This document shows positions 23,166-34,341 of a DNA stretch of 64,000 nt, piece after piece; position 1 is the first letter of the stretch, and each line of letters starts with the position of its first letter. The stretch is from Entonaema liquescens (Eukaryota; Ascomycota; Sordariomycetes; Xylariales; Xylariaceae): the NCBI GenBank assembly GCA_902805475.1, contig CADCSX010000002.1, positions 1,488,001-1,552,000 on the forward strand, given 5' to 3'. A program made the position numbers and the translations under genes. The notes below the pieces were generated by a model, which had not been told where the DNA came from, searched no databases, and saw only the letters and a list, made by a program, of their open reading frames with translations.

Positions 23166-24011
23166 TCACTGATAACCTTTCACAATCTCATCCACTACAC
23201 TTCGATTCTTCATAAAATTTTCGAACTCCCGAACTAGGATATCAGTTAGCTAGCCAAGACATGTTCGTAGTAGGATGCGGACTCGACTTACAAGTAATTT
23301 TGCCTTCTCCGTCTATGTTATTGACTAGCTGATCAATTTCCACGTCGCCGATAGATTCTCCCAACTCGGCTACCAGTTGTCGCAATTGGCTCTGTGTTAT
23401 GGAACCATTGAGTGAAGGCTCAAACTGCTTCCAAGCTTTAGCATAGTCGACCTCCTCCTTCTCCTTCTCTACTGGTGGGTAGGGCTGTCCTGTCATCATC
23501 GTGATAAACTCTATTACGTGTCAGTCGCCTGAATACAGCCCTATTACTCTCCATTTATATTGGCGCCGCCCCATAGGTGCTAGAATGAGAACTGGAAATG
23601 AACCTTACCATTGAAGTTGATGGTTCCATCACCGTCAAGGTCCACCTCTTTTATGATTTGCTGCACTTCATCTGCTGTAGGCTGCTTCCCAGGGCTCTGG
23701 GACATCACTTTCGCAAACTCTTCTACACTTATATTGCCTAATGATAGTTAGTAAAGGATAGTTCATGAGCTGAGACTAGCATTCATCCTTTCGATGAACT
23801 CTAGGTACTGACCGCCTTTATCCGTATCCTAGAATGAGGTCAGCCTAGAATCAAGTTATTATATTTTCTTACTGATGCTAATACTTACGTATGAGTCAAA
23901 GAGCTCTTTGAAGACTTGGATTTCCTCTGGTGATAGTTGTCGAGCCTGGTCATCCAGTTAGCGGGGTTTGATTGAGCGCCGGTCAATTATGAGAATGAAT
24001 AGGCATACCAT
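23166..24011 (-). CDS. Calmodulin-like EF-hand protein
   Basis: Six exons, complement(23166..23233, 23292..23510, 23609..23737, 23813..23828, 23889..23945, 24009..24011), give 163 aa. The first exon is just the ATG, as in many fungal calmodulin genes, and exon 3 is only 16 nt. The N-terminus (ARQLSPEEIQVFKELFDSYD) matches calmodulin. EF1 loop DTDKGGNISVEE and EF2 loop DLDGDGTINFNE have canonical calcium ligands. The third hand (EPSLNGSITQSQ) has lost acidic ligands and the linker before it is shortened and altered (PPVEKEKEEVDYAKAW). The fourth, NIDGEGKITFRE, starts with Asn but is otherwise intact. It is therefore not the canonical calmodulin but a calcium-sensor paralogue; partners are unknown. 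Confidence 0.85.
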
Positions 24012-25465
24012 CTTGAACTTTACAAAATAATGTTAGATTATATGGATAATGTAAAATGGATTTAAATTTTATGGTATACTTGATAGTTCGGCAATCGTTA
24101 AAATGGAAATGATTCGACGATGGAAAGGGGAGGTTCACAGTGAGAATATATAAAATTTTGGGAAAATCGGTAGCGCTCGGATAAGAATGATTTGCATGAA
24201 ACCAACTCCTGTTCCAGGGCCACGAATTTTCCCCCAACCGCATGATCTGCACGAGGGTGGCACGGCCCGTGATAACTATGAGATCCACATCCATAGCTCA
24301 CTTTTCTGCGTATGGCAGGATGTCCGATGGGAATATTTGTCGTGCCAGAATGATTCAGCCTCCTTGTACCACGATAATGATTAGGGCAGAATAATTATTG
24401 GGGCATGACCATTCTTCAAAGAACGTGATATAGTGAATTACCTTGGGTAAGTTGTATGAATATACCAGTTGGAATAGGATACTATCGGCGGCGAACTTAA
24501 AGTGGGGTTACAAAAAGGAGCTATAATCAGATAGCCTAGAAGCCCTTGCAATGTCAAATAGAGACCTTCGTACTGGAAAGAAAAGTATAACCAAAGGTAC
24601 CTACTCTCTCATATTAGTATAATACTTAGAATGCCACGCCGGTTTACGCTGCTAGCGTATTGGTTCGACTGTAGTACCCAATATATGAACCCTATTGCCA
24701 TTGGGATTACAACAGCGCCATGTAAGGTAATTAGGCAAGAGAACCTGGTATATTGGTAGCGTCTCGATTCAAATAACTACTAGGTCACCATGTTAAGGTA
24801 ACTAAGGACTAGGTAAAGTGTCCAGTCATATTCGCTTCATGCTGTATATGCTGATAGCTGACGTAGCATGATTATACCGGGGTAGGTGGATATGCTAGTA
24901 TAATAACAACGGGAATTTTTATCATGATTTATACCAACATTGGCTTTTCCACATATGCCTTATTAGATCTCCAAGATTCCTCAGGTAGGTACTTAAGATA
25001 TTGAAATTCTCTGCCCCTGGATATGCGTTTTCTTATGGGTAGCACCACATGATAATATCTGCAGCTACTCAGATAAATCCTTTCGATTTTGCGCAATACT
25101 ACATAGGACGACAAGAGGCATCCAATGAAACCGCCAGGTATTAGATTGTAAATTATTTGTACGAGGGCTAGTATAACTGCGCGTCTGCCATCAACTAGTA
25201 GCATATCGTTCTGAATCAATACCTCGCTGCAATGTAACTTGATAAGCCGTTTAAGGAGACGATCAGTTCTAAGGACCAATTGAAGTCAGATACGAAATAT
25301 TGGAGTCCATGGGGGCCTTAGCGACATACCGGAGAAGCCCTTGATTAAAAGCCTACCTTTACCCCCGACTCTACGTTAGGCGAAACCCTTCCCATTCATA
25401 CCAATATTACCTATCAGACATGCGAATCTTAAATCGGAGGCAATCTTTGGACGACATAATCCCAG
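24012..25465. other. Intergenic, nothing supported
   Basis: AT-leaning sequence with only short frames. A 116-codon minus-strand frame at 24929-25279 has no recognisable features. Confidence 0.5.
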
Positions 25466-26615
25466 ATGGATGCTATGACACATGCAGTAAGCACATACTT
25501 ACCTCACATATCCTTCAAGTTGGTAAAAATGGTACTCATGCAAAAGCTACACCTAGATAATGCGATCTCTGAAGCACAGACGGTTGGCAAAGTGCCATCT
25601 CTGTGTGAGCCCGACTCCGTATTTATGAGTTATCGCGATTCGTGCGAGACTTGCGTAAAAGCCAATGGAGGCAATTGGACTGAAATAACATCTGGTCAAA
25701 ATATTTGGAACCAATGGCTTACTTATTGTGACACATTTGAGCCAACCACAAATACTGGAGTTCCCTCAACATCAGATCCGCCGCCTCCACCGTCTCCGAC
25801 ACCTTTGATATCGGGTCCCTACAATGTTATAACATTGACAGTTTCATGGTATGTTACAAGTCATCCTATCGTCCCCTGAATGGATCTAGCAGAGTTTTGC
25901 AAAACCGAGGGACTCTAAAATAACTTCTCTAACTTAACATTTAGTAGGTTGCCATTGGCTTCTTGTTAGCCTAATTTAAAAGCATGGAGGCTTGGCTACA
26001 CATGGTTGCTTTTTTTATCGTTGACTATAGCATAGACAGAACAATAATCGGAAAGCTCACAACAACTTGGTTATTCACTGCTGTCTACACGAGCTTTCCA
26101 CCAATCCAGACAACTGTCCCAGTGACGGAAACAGCAGCTAACGGGGAGTTAACGACTATTATCTCTACAAAAACTTATCTTCATGTTTCGAATCAGTCTT
26201 TGACAACTGACGGGAGCGAGAGTCCTACTGGGAGTTTAACTCATAGTAGTAAGTAGTTTGCCTGAAATTAGCAAATTAAAACAACTTCGTCCGTTAATAG
26301 TTTACAGCGACGAATATTTCACCGTTTCCTACATCTAATGTCGACCAAGAAGAAAAAACTAATAGTGCTTGGATTGCCGGTCCTATTGTTGGCGCCTTCT
26401 CAGGAGCTTTCATTATTGCTATAGGTATATGGTTACTATGGCGTCGTAAGCTGAGAAGGCTTAAGGCGCAGCCTGAGACTGAATTGCATGGAGATTCAGC
26501 GAAGGCAGAGTTAGACGCCCCTAATCATCCACAAGAGCTTAATGCCACAAGCACCCAAAATATTGTTCAAGCAATCATTCCCAGTGAACCACAGGAGCTA
26601 CCAGCGAATGGATAA
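25466..26615 (+). CDS. Single-pass membrane protein with Cys-rich ectodomain, unknown function
   Basis: Proposed exons 25466..25848, 26031..26248 and 26308..26615 give 302 aa. The extracellular part has a Cys motif (SLCEPDSVFMSYRDSCETC, then WLTYC), followed by a Pro/Thr/Ser stalk (PPPPPSPTP). A second beta-rich segment reads TTTWLFTAVYTSFPP. One transmembrane helix (IAGPIVGAFSGAFIIAIGIWLLW) is followed by a basic RRKLRRLK stop-transfer and a polar cytosolic tail. This layout is common in filamentous fungi (a SCxxC head, a Ser/Thr stalk, one helix, a short tail) and resembles wall-sensor or surface glycoproteins. I do not recognise a named family. The N-terminus is uncertain: the first 45 residues are not a good signal peptide, so an upstream leader exon may exist. 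Confidence 0.65.
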
Positions 26616-27444
26616 TGACTAGCAGTTCTTTAGCGGGGGAAAGCGAGTTGAAAAATCGATGGCTACATAAAGTTTCTGCTTTGGGGCGTATATACCTACT
26701 AGCTGATGGTGGATAGTCGTATATTAAAAGGAGCTTAATGAGGATTTCACGATCTTAAGGAGTACATACGGCTAAAGTAAGGGAAAAAATATACTTTCTA
26801 TTGTATCCTTTGACTTTAAGTCGCCTACCTTGTTATCTATATAAGTGAATATCTAAGTATAAGTGCGTGCTCGTCGGCCTTGACTAGAGAAGTATATAAA
26901 CTAGGTACCTATATAGTCGAGATAGGAGTCATTGTGGGAAGAGTATTAAAGCTTATCCGCATCCTAGATTTCACCGAAAGTATCTAACTTTATCTAATTC
27001 CGCGGGGACTAGTGAGACGTAACCGTCTCCAAAATATTCTCGAAAGATTCATCGTGGTTGATGTAAAGACGCGGCTCTTTGGGCCGGCATTTTCATAGAC
27101 TGTGATGGAACCGCACGCGGGGAACCGAGATTGACATGAATTTACACGCCTCGAATACTCTATGACATCGGGTTACATTAAGCTCTTGGCCTCCCCTGCA
27201 TGGAACGCACAATTAGCCGACTACGAACTTCGGATCAGTTATACGGATAAGGTTAGGTTTCAATAGCCATACGAAGTGCCTGACTTTAGCTAGCGTTCAT
27301 ATCAATACACTTATACCATCCCAAGTCTATAAATATGTGAGGATCTGCGTAGTTCTAGTCTCTGTCCCTACATACTGGATCTTCCACAATCACCTCTTTA
27401 AGACCATTTCTACCTAGTCAGATATTTTCCAGAATCAAGTCACC
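26616..27444. other. Intergenic; promoter of the acetylxylan esterase gene
   Basis: No gene. A TATAAATA element at 27328-27335 lies about 110 bp upstream of the esterase ATG, a good TATA box position for a regulated secreted-enzyme gene. Confidence 0.55.
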
Positions 27445-28475
27445 ATGCGCATACCTAGTACGATTTGGGCTATGACCTGTCTGGTGAATTGTTCACCTAT
27501 TGGGTCAGCAGCTCCGTCTGCGTTGGAAAGAGTTTCGAATTGGGGTGAAAACCCGACGAAGCTGGAGATGAATGTCTTTATCCCAATGAAATTGGCGGAA
27601 TCACCAGCTGTCATTCTTGCTGTAAGAACTGACCCTTCATGTGGCATACGATACAGAAGCTAAAACGAAGACATATAGCTCCACTACTGTGGTGGAACAG
27701 GGGAGCAGTATCATGCGCTCGCGAACTTTGACGAACACGCTGAAAGAGGAGGCTTCATCGTGGTTTACCCTACTACCCCAAACGACAATCATTGTTGGGT
27801 AAGTTTGATTAATAGATTGTAGATAAGCTACCTTGAAAGGAAACATTTGCTAATATAATGGTATCGCAGGATGTTGCCTCGAATAAGTCTCTCACGCACG
27901 GTGGAGGAGGTGACAGCACCGGTTTGGTAAACATGATTCAGTACCTCATCGAGAAGTACAAAGCAGACCCGAAGAAAATCTACGCCCAAGGCTCATCCTC
28001 TGGGTGCATGATGACGAATGTGCTCCTGGCTACTTATCCGGACGTATTCAGCGCCGGATCTTGCTATTCTGGTGTCGCAGCAGGCTGTCTGGCAGGTTCT
28101 CCTGGGTCGAGTCCCCAGAGCGCTGATCCTACGTGCGCCTCTGGTAGGAACATCAAGACAGGCGAGGAATGGGCAAAGCTTGTCAGAACCATGCACCCCA
28201 CATGGACCGGAAGCTATCCCCGTCTGCAGACTTTCCATGGAACTGCGGATACATTCGTTGACTACAAAAACTTGGCAGAGCAGCTAAAGGAGTGGTCAGC
28301 TATTCACGGCGTCGAGTTTACTCAGAATCGCACGGATACACCACAGCAAGGTTATACTCAGATTGTGTACGGGGATGGTAGCTCCTTGGTTGGGATTTCT
28401 GCCCGCAACGTTGGCCATACTGTTCCCGTAGACCGAGACGCTGATGTAAAGTGGTTTGGCCTGGTGTCTTCGTAA
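27445..28475 (+). CDS. Acetylxylan esterase, carbohydrate esterase family 1
   Basis: Three exons, 27445..27621, 27679..27798 and 27870..28475, give 300 aa, the usual length. It removes acetyl groups from xylan outside the cell. The N-terminus (MRIPSTIWAMTCLVNCSPIGSA) is a secretion signal. The oxyanion region LHYCGGTGEQYH lies in exon 2, and the family motif CWDVASNKSLTHGGGGDS spans intron 2. The nucleophile is Ser of GSSSG (about residue 142), the acid is Asp in FHGTADTFVDY, and the His is in GHTVPV near the end. No carbohydrate-binding module follows the catalytic domain. Feruloyl esterase activity of the same family is an alternative, but the sequence is closest to the AXE group. An in-frame read without splicing would stop after ILAV, so both introns are required. 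Confidence 0.92.
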
Positions 28476-29065
28476 ACTAGACTTTTACCATGTAGATGCG
28501 TAGGTTGGAATAGCAGTTAAATTGGGGGTTTCCCTTCTTCTTGTCGGAATTTGGTTACGGACTACTCCTAAGCAAGTATGACCCCTCTCGTGCTTTGCCG
28601 ATGTTGGAAGCCGATTTGTATCTACGATTGACTGCATTAGGATAAGTCTTGCGGAATGATAAGTCGATTCATTTAAGGGTTAAGGAGTGATTTTCTATAT
28701 TTGTTGAAAGGAGAGTCGTCGCTTATTTACGCACGGATAAAGAAGAATTACCAAAATTGGAAAATGAGATCGAGTCTTGGAAGTTAAAGAAGTAACCCTG
28801 AGATGTAGAATTATGCAAGGGAGAAGTCAAGATCCAATATCTTATGCAATCCATGTTCCACCTCGAACAATGCATTTATTGTATAATTGAATTCTTCATT
28901 ACAAATGCGAAATGCGAAATGTCAACGACATCATCAACGCTTTCTCATCATCGTCTAAAACATACCAAGGAATTCAATGGATGCGCGTAATACTCATTAC
29001 ATAGATCCAAGTATAATCTGAAGGAAAAGAAATACGTTTGCATCTATTTATTCGCGCCGCATCTT
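28476..29065. other. Intergenic, nothing supported
   Basis: This is the 3' flank of the esterase and 5' region of the ligase gene. No gene is seen. Confidence 0.55.
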
Positions 29066-31840
29066 GTGACCAGATTCGAGATGTCCAGTCCGACGAAAAA
29101 GCGGAAGCTGAATAGTGGCAACTCGAAATCATCCGCCTTGCCTTCTAGAGGCCTTGAATATTTCTTCTCAAAACAAAAGAAAGATAAAGGCCCCAATGAT
29201 GACACGCCGGAAGATAAAAAACCAAGTGATGAAGGCCCGGTGCAGGATCAGGTGATGACGGATGAGGAGTTCGCGCGGAAACTTCAAGCGGAATGGGATA
29301 AGGAGGCCGAAGCTGTGGGGCACGCCTCCGGATCTCCAGCCGTGGCAGCGGTCCCCGATCCGCCTAAGTCTACCAATGTTGCTGAAGGTGCAAATGTTCC
29401 TCCAGAGCCCTCAGAACCTTTGGTGGAGGTCAAGAAGAAAGACAGTAAAAGTACAGGCACGTTGTCGTTACAATCTGTTACGGCTTCGGTGGATACAGTT
29501 TCGGAGAACATACCCTTCGACGAGAGTCCACTTACATTTGATCCTTCCAAATATATACCACAACTTCAGAATCATTGGGCCGGTGAAGGTGGCAATGCAT
29601 CTTACGCACTTCTGACGCGCTGTTTCGTGCTCATCAATGGCACATCCAGCCGAATTAAGATAGTAGATACCCTCGTCAATTGCCTCCGCGTTCTCATAGA
29701 AGTGGATCCTGGAAGCTTACTGCCAGCTGCAAGTCACATGCCCATTCTCTATCTACTTGTATCACTAACCGCCTGACGTAGGTCTGGCTTGCCACGAATT
29801 CGATATCACCGCCGTATATCTCACTAGAACTTGGATTAGGAGGCTCCGCCATCTCAAAGGCACTGAAAAATGTCTGCGGCTTAGACGGTCGATCTCTGAA
29901 GGCTATCTACGACAAGTATGGAGATGCGGGAGATGTTGCATTTGAAGCGAAGAAGAAACAAAGCTTCACACTGAGGAAACCGAAACCTCTTACTATTAAA
30001 GGCGTTTATCAGTCTCTGGTAAAGGTAGCTAATAGTCAAGGACAAGGTAGCGGGGAGGCGAAACAGCGAATCGTAGATCGACTACTCCAGGATGCTCGAG
30101 GTGGTGAAGAGAGCCGATACGTCGTTCGTACATTATGCCAACATTTACGCATAGGTGCGGTAAAAACCACGATGCTAATAGCATTATCCCGCGCATTTCT
30201 CCTCTCCAGACCACCTGGCGCAGACTTCCCCTTGAAATCTGTTGACGAGCTCAAGGCATTGAAAAAGGAAGAACTCGCGGAGGTATGGAGTAAGGCTGAG
30301 GAAATTGTCAAGGCTTGTTTTGCTAGGCGTCCTAACTATAATGATCTCGTCCCCACTATGCTCCAGATAGGTGTGTGTGATGAATTACTAGTGAGATGCG
30401 ATCTGACATTACATATACCCTTGAGGCCGATGTTGGGAAGCATCACAAGGGACCTCTCTGAAATGCTTACGAAATTACAAGGGAGAGATTTCGCATGCGA
30501 GTTCAAATATGACGGGCAGCGGGCGCAGGTTCACTGCGATGAAAAGGAAAGGTGTCGATATTTTCTCGGCATCTGGAGGTTATGACTGATAAATATCCTG
30601 ACTTGGTGGAATTGGTGCCGAAGCTACGTGGGGAGGATGTCAGCAGCTTTATCATGGAAGGGAAGTAGTGGCAGTGGATCGCCAGACAGGGGAGTTGAAA
30701 AATTTCCAAACGCTTACGAACCGAGCTAGAAAGGATGTGGCAATCGGCAGCATCACCATTGATGTCTGTTTGTTCTCGTTCGATTTGATGTATTTGAACG
30801 GCCAGTCGTTACTGGATCGACCATTTCGCGAGCGGCGGTCACTGCTGAGATCCCTCTTTACGGAAATACCGCATCACTTTACCTGGGTGAAGAGTCTTGA
30901 CGCCACTTCGCAGGACTCTGAGGCCGTTTTGGACTTTTTCAAGCAAGCCATAGGGAACAAATGCGAGGGAATTATGGTTAAGATTCTTGACAACTTAGTT
31001 GATTTGCCCGCTCCCGGGGAGGCCACGGAGGATCCTAATCGGGTGGTAGAAGAACTAGAAGAAAGCGAAACTCTCACTTTACCAACAAGGCCAAGAGGGA
31101 AGAAGGGAAAGGGGAAGGGAGTTGCCAATGGTGATCAAGAGAAGAAGCCGTCCTCGCGTCGGAAACCGCTTCTTGCCACTTACGAGCCTGATAAACGCCT
31201 AGATTCCTGGCTTAAAGTCAAAAAGGACTATAGCAGTTCATTTGACACGCTGGATCTTGTCCCGGTAGCGGGATGGCATGGTCAGGGTCGCAAGGCAAAA
31301 TGGTGGTCGCCTATACTCATGGCTGTTCGCAATGATGCAACAGGGACCCTGGACGTGGTGTGTAAATGCATGTCTGGTTTTACAGATACATTCTATAAAG
31401 AGAATAGGAGATTCTACGATGACGGTTCTAGTGAAGGACCACCGGACTCCAATGATTCAAAGCAATATCAAGAGAAAGAAGGACAAGATTGTAATGAAGC
31501 AGATGAGGACGAGGTGAGGAAATATAGAAACGCCCGCAAGACAAAGCCCAGCTTTGTAGAATACTCTGGTCCGGAGCCAGATATCTGGTTTGAACCTCAA
31601 GAAGTGTGGGAGATGGCTTTTGCCGATATTACATTGTCTCCGACATATACAGCAGCTATTGGGCTGGTAAGCCATGAACGAGGGCTTAGTCTACGGTTCC
31701 CACGATTTCTAAAAAAGCGCGAGGATAAGGGGATAGAAGAAGCTAGTAGCAGCGAATTTCTGGCTGCATTGTATAGGAAACAGGAGGCTAAGGCACCAGC
31801 CAAGGAGGAAGTTGAAGAACAGGATGAAGATGAATTATAG
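29066..31840 (+). CDS. CDC9: DNA ligase I (ATP-dependent, CDC9/LIG1 type), reading frame broken twice
   Basis: Joins Okazaki fragments in the nucleus. Exon 1 is 29066..29728 and exon 2 starts at 29782 after a 53-nt intron with a GC donor (GCAAGT). The N-terminus has a PIP-like motif (RGLEYFFSKQ) for PCNA. The DNA-binding domain follows (FDPSKYIPQLQNHW through VVRTLCQHLRIGAVK). The adenylation lysine is in EFKYDGQRAQVH (about residue 463), and the OB-fold region ends with KPSFVEYSGPEPDIWF. The frame shifts by -1 at 30544-30552 (expected EKGKVSIF, read only after adding a G) and again at 30660-30662 (expected FIMEGEVVAVDR). Between and after these points the protein is highly conserved with no other defect. 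Because ligase I is essential, a sequence error in two G-runs is more likely than a pseudogene, unless a second copy exists. An alternative start is the Met at 29081. Confidence 0.88.
29729..29781 (+). other. GC-AG intron in the DNA ligase gene
   Basis: The donor reads GCAAGT instead of GTAAGT, with branch site CACTAAC and acceptor GTAG. Removing exactly these 53 nt restores the conserved LLPAVWLATN sequence. GC donors are a known minority class in fungi. Confidence 0.8.
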
Positions 31841-31934
31841 ATCTTTATTTAGATTTGAGTAAGTAGCGTAGTACATAAAAGCGACCCTGTGTCTTCTGAC
31901 GACCGCCCGTCATCCATTAATACTAGAGTGTTAA

Positions 31935-33025
31935 TTACTCTTTCCATGCCTTATACACGATTCGAGCCCCAAATTTCTCACCCTTCTTTAGAAGCTGCTG
32001 GCTTCGCCAATCGTCAACGTTAATAGCATTTACAAACCGACTGGGCTCAACACAGAAACCGCTGCGCGACCCACGCGCGGGAGCCCCGCCTACGGCCGGA
32101 ACATCAATCCACTTGCCGGTATAGAATTGGAATGCGGGTTCTGTGCTCAGAACCTCTAGGTGAATTTTGCTCTCCGGGTGGTGAGCCGAAACTAGCTTAG
32201 TCAATGGAAGACTTCGTGTGTCTATCGGTACGGAACTGGGAGAAGCTGAAGGGTCAACGACAAAGCAGTCGTCAAAATCGGGTTCCTGGGCCCCAAGGGT
32301 AAAAGGAGTCGTTGTTGCGACCTTTGAATACGTAGTTGGTCCAGTGGTTGGGATACCCCATTCATCGAGAGGGAGATAGGAATTGCTGGAAAGCTGAACC
32401 ACGGTTCCTTCAATAGTTGGTTTGCCTGAGAGGTTGAAGTATCTGAATACATTAGCATTTTGTTCTGTCTTAATTCATATCATCCTAGGTAACCGTACGA
32501 ATGATTGGTCATGTTGATGATGGTTTCCTCTGCGCCTCCTACTAGTTCGGCCTCGTATTCCTGACTCAGAACTGTGACCTCTTTCCCGTTTTCGATAACC
32601 TTCCCGGCCGTATAGAACACCTTAACAAGAACCTCTCCAGGGAATCCCTCATCCCCATCCTCGCTCGTCAGCGAAAACTCGACGGTCTCTCCACCTTTCA
32701 GTTCGCCTTCGATACCGGGGATATTCTTGCGGACGCCCACCGGAGTCGGTCCCTTCCAGACTCGCTTACCCCAGCCCACATTTCCGCCATGCAGGGTATT
32801 CGGTCCGTTGTTGGCAACGAAGCTATAGGACTTTCCCCCGTTCAAGGACTCGACTTTGGCACCCGAGATGCGGTTTGCGACGCGGCCAATTGTGGCGCCA
32901 AAATGCGGGCTGTTGTGTTCGGCGTAAAGTTCCTGGCTCGGGAAGCCTTGGACGATGTTAATGCCCCCGACATTGAAGGATTGGATGATAGCACCCAGGG
33001 GTAAGAAAGAGATCTCGTCGGCCAT
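31935..33025 (-). CDS. Aldose 1-epimerase (galactose mutarotase)
   Basis: Two exons, complement(31935..32442, 32499..33025), with a 56-nt intron starting GTACGG, give 344 aa. It interconverts alpha and beta anomers of galactose or glucose in the cytosol, feeding the Leloir pathway. Family landmarks in order are GATIGRVANRI, NNGPNTLHGG, GFPGEVLVKVFY, the active-site His in NMTNHSYFNLSG (rebuilt by splicing), and the base Glu in GFCVEPSRFVNAIN near the end. No signal peptide is seen. The 3' end is only 94 bp from the convergent DNA ligase gene. Together with the GH2 beta-galactosidase 20 kb away it could serve lactose or galactoside use, though the genes are not adjacent. Confidence 0.92.
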
Positions 33026-34341
33026 ATTTGGTGGTTTTCTACAATGGTCACTGTTGCTAATATAAATCCGCGGGATGTGGAGACAGCTGAGATGGAGGCT
33101 CGAAATATACTCTTAAACTTTAGGGCGGGATGTCAGCTAGATAAGGGAGAAGAATTGGAACTTTGCGCTTTAGTAGCGAGAGCATTGGAATTCAGGCTAT
33201 ATACGATGTTCACGAGACAACTGACAAAGTGTGGAGAGAGAATCAAAGCCAACTGCTTAAACCTACAATAACCTAGAGCCATCACGAGATGGTGGGGTAG
33301 GTATGGCGGGGTAACTCGGTCGTACAATGTTGTACAAGCGGATTAGACAACTCCGTTTACCTCATCATTCCACCGAGGTAGTCGCGATTTCGTAACTTGC
33401 CTTTTCTGTGAACATTTACGCCATCAAGGTGTGGGTATACATGTATTATGTACCTAACGTTAGGCATGTGCGTATGATGTATGATGTACATACCTGTAGG
33501 TACGGTACCTGTAGAATTTACAGGTGGTACATTATCGAATCAGCTTGTAGTCAATCTTCCGATTGAACTGGTTTAGAATTAATAAGATGCAACCTTTCCA
33601 GATACAACTAAGCACTTGTAGCTATTTAGCTTATTGACATGCTTATAACATTCATATTGGAATCTGAAGAAAAATGGGTCGGTGACATGATATAAAGAAA
33701 ATAGGTTTAAAACATAGGTATGAGTTAAACTACCTAGTTAGTTAAACTGTGTTTGAATTGTCAAGAATGTTTTATTAGATGGTGCGGTAGTTATACCCAG
33801 TAATAATATTCAGAATTCCTTACCCGAAGATGTACCCGTTGTCCAGGCGAATAACATCTTGAACCAATAAATTTCCTAGCCTTACGCCATTCCCTTTCTC
33901 ATTAGGCAAACTAAAACACTTGCTTTAGCGCCTAGTACGCCTGCATCTATGTGGCCATTTCCTATTTCTTATTACCCACGTGGAAGTACTTACCTACCCT
34001 ATATCCGGCTGCAGGTGCCGCCCCGTGCTTACCTACATTGGATAGTTGTTCAACCATTCAACCAACTCACAGGCCTCGCTAATCCTCTCGATTCACACTT
34101 GTTCCTACCATAATATTCAAACCCGATTATCTGCTACCTACCTAGTCATTATTATTCCCGATCCCGATTTCAAGGAATAGTTAGGCAACTCACCTTGAAA
34201 ATGCTCAACTAAATTCATCCGAATATATACAAATACAATTTACCAATGGACACCCAACTCTAAGTTTTATGAGCTCTATTCTAGAGCTTTACAGGCAACG
34301 AAACTACGTTGGACTTCGCAAATTAAAGGGTTGGATAAACC
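33026..34341. other. Divergent intergenic region
   Basis: Upstream region shared by the epimerase (minus) and the basic nuclear protein (plus). 33470-33530 has overlapping palindromes built from GGTACC and CCTGTAGGTAC, and CTACCTA motifs are frequent in 33950-34150. No gene is seen. Confidence 0.5.

Noticed and set aside
24655..24690. Possible tRNA B-box (GGTTCGACT)
   Set aside because: No A-box at proper distance and no cloverleaf could be folded by eye.
24929..25279. 116-codon minus-strand frame
   Set aside because: Composition and lack of motifs suggest chance.
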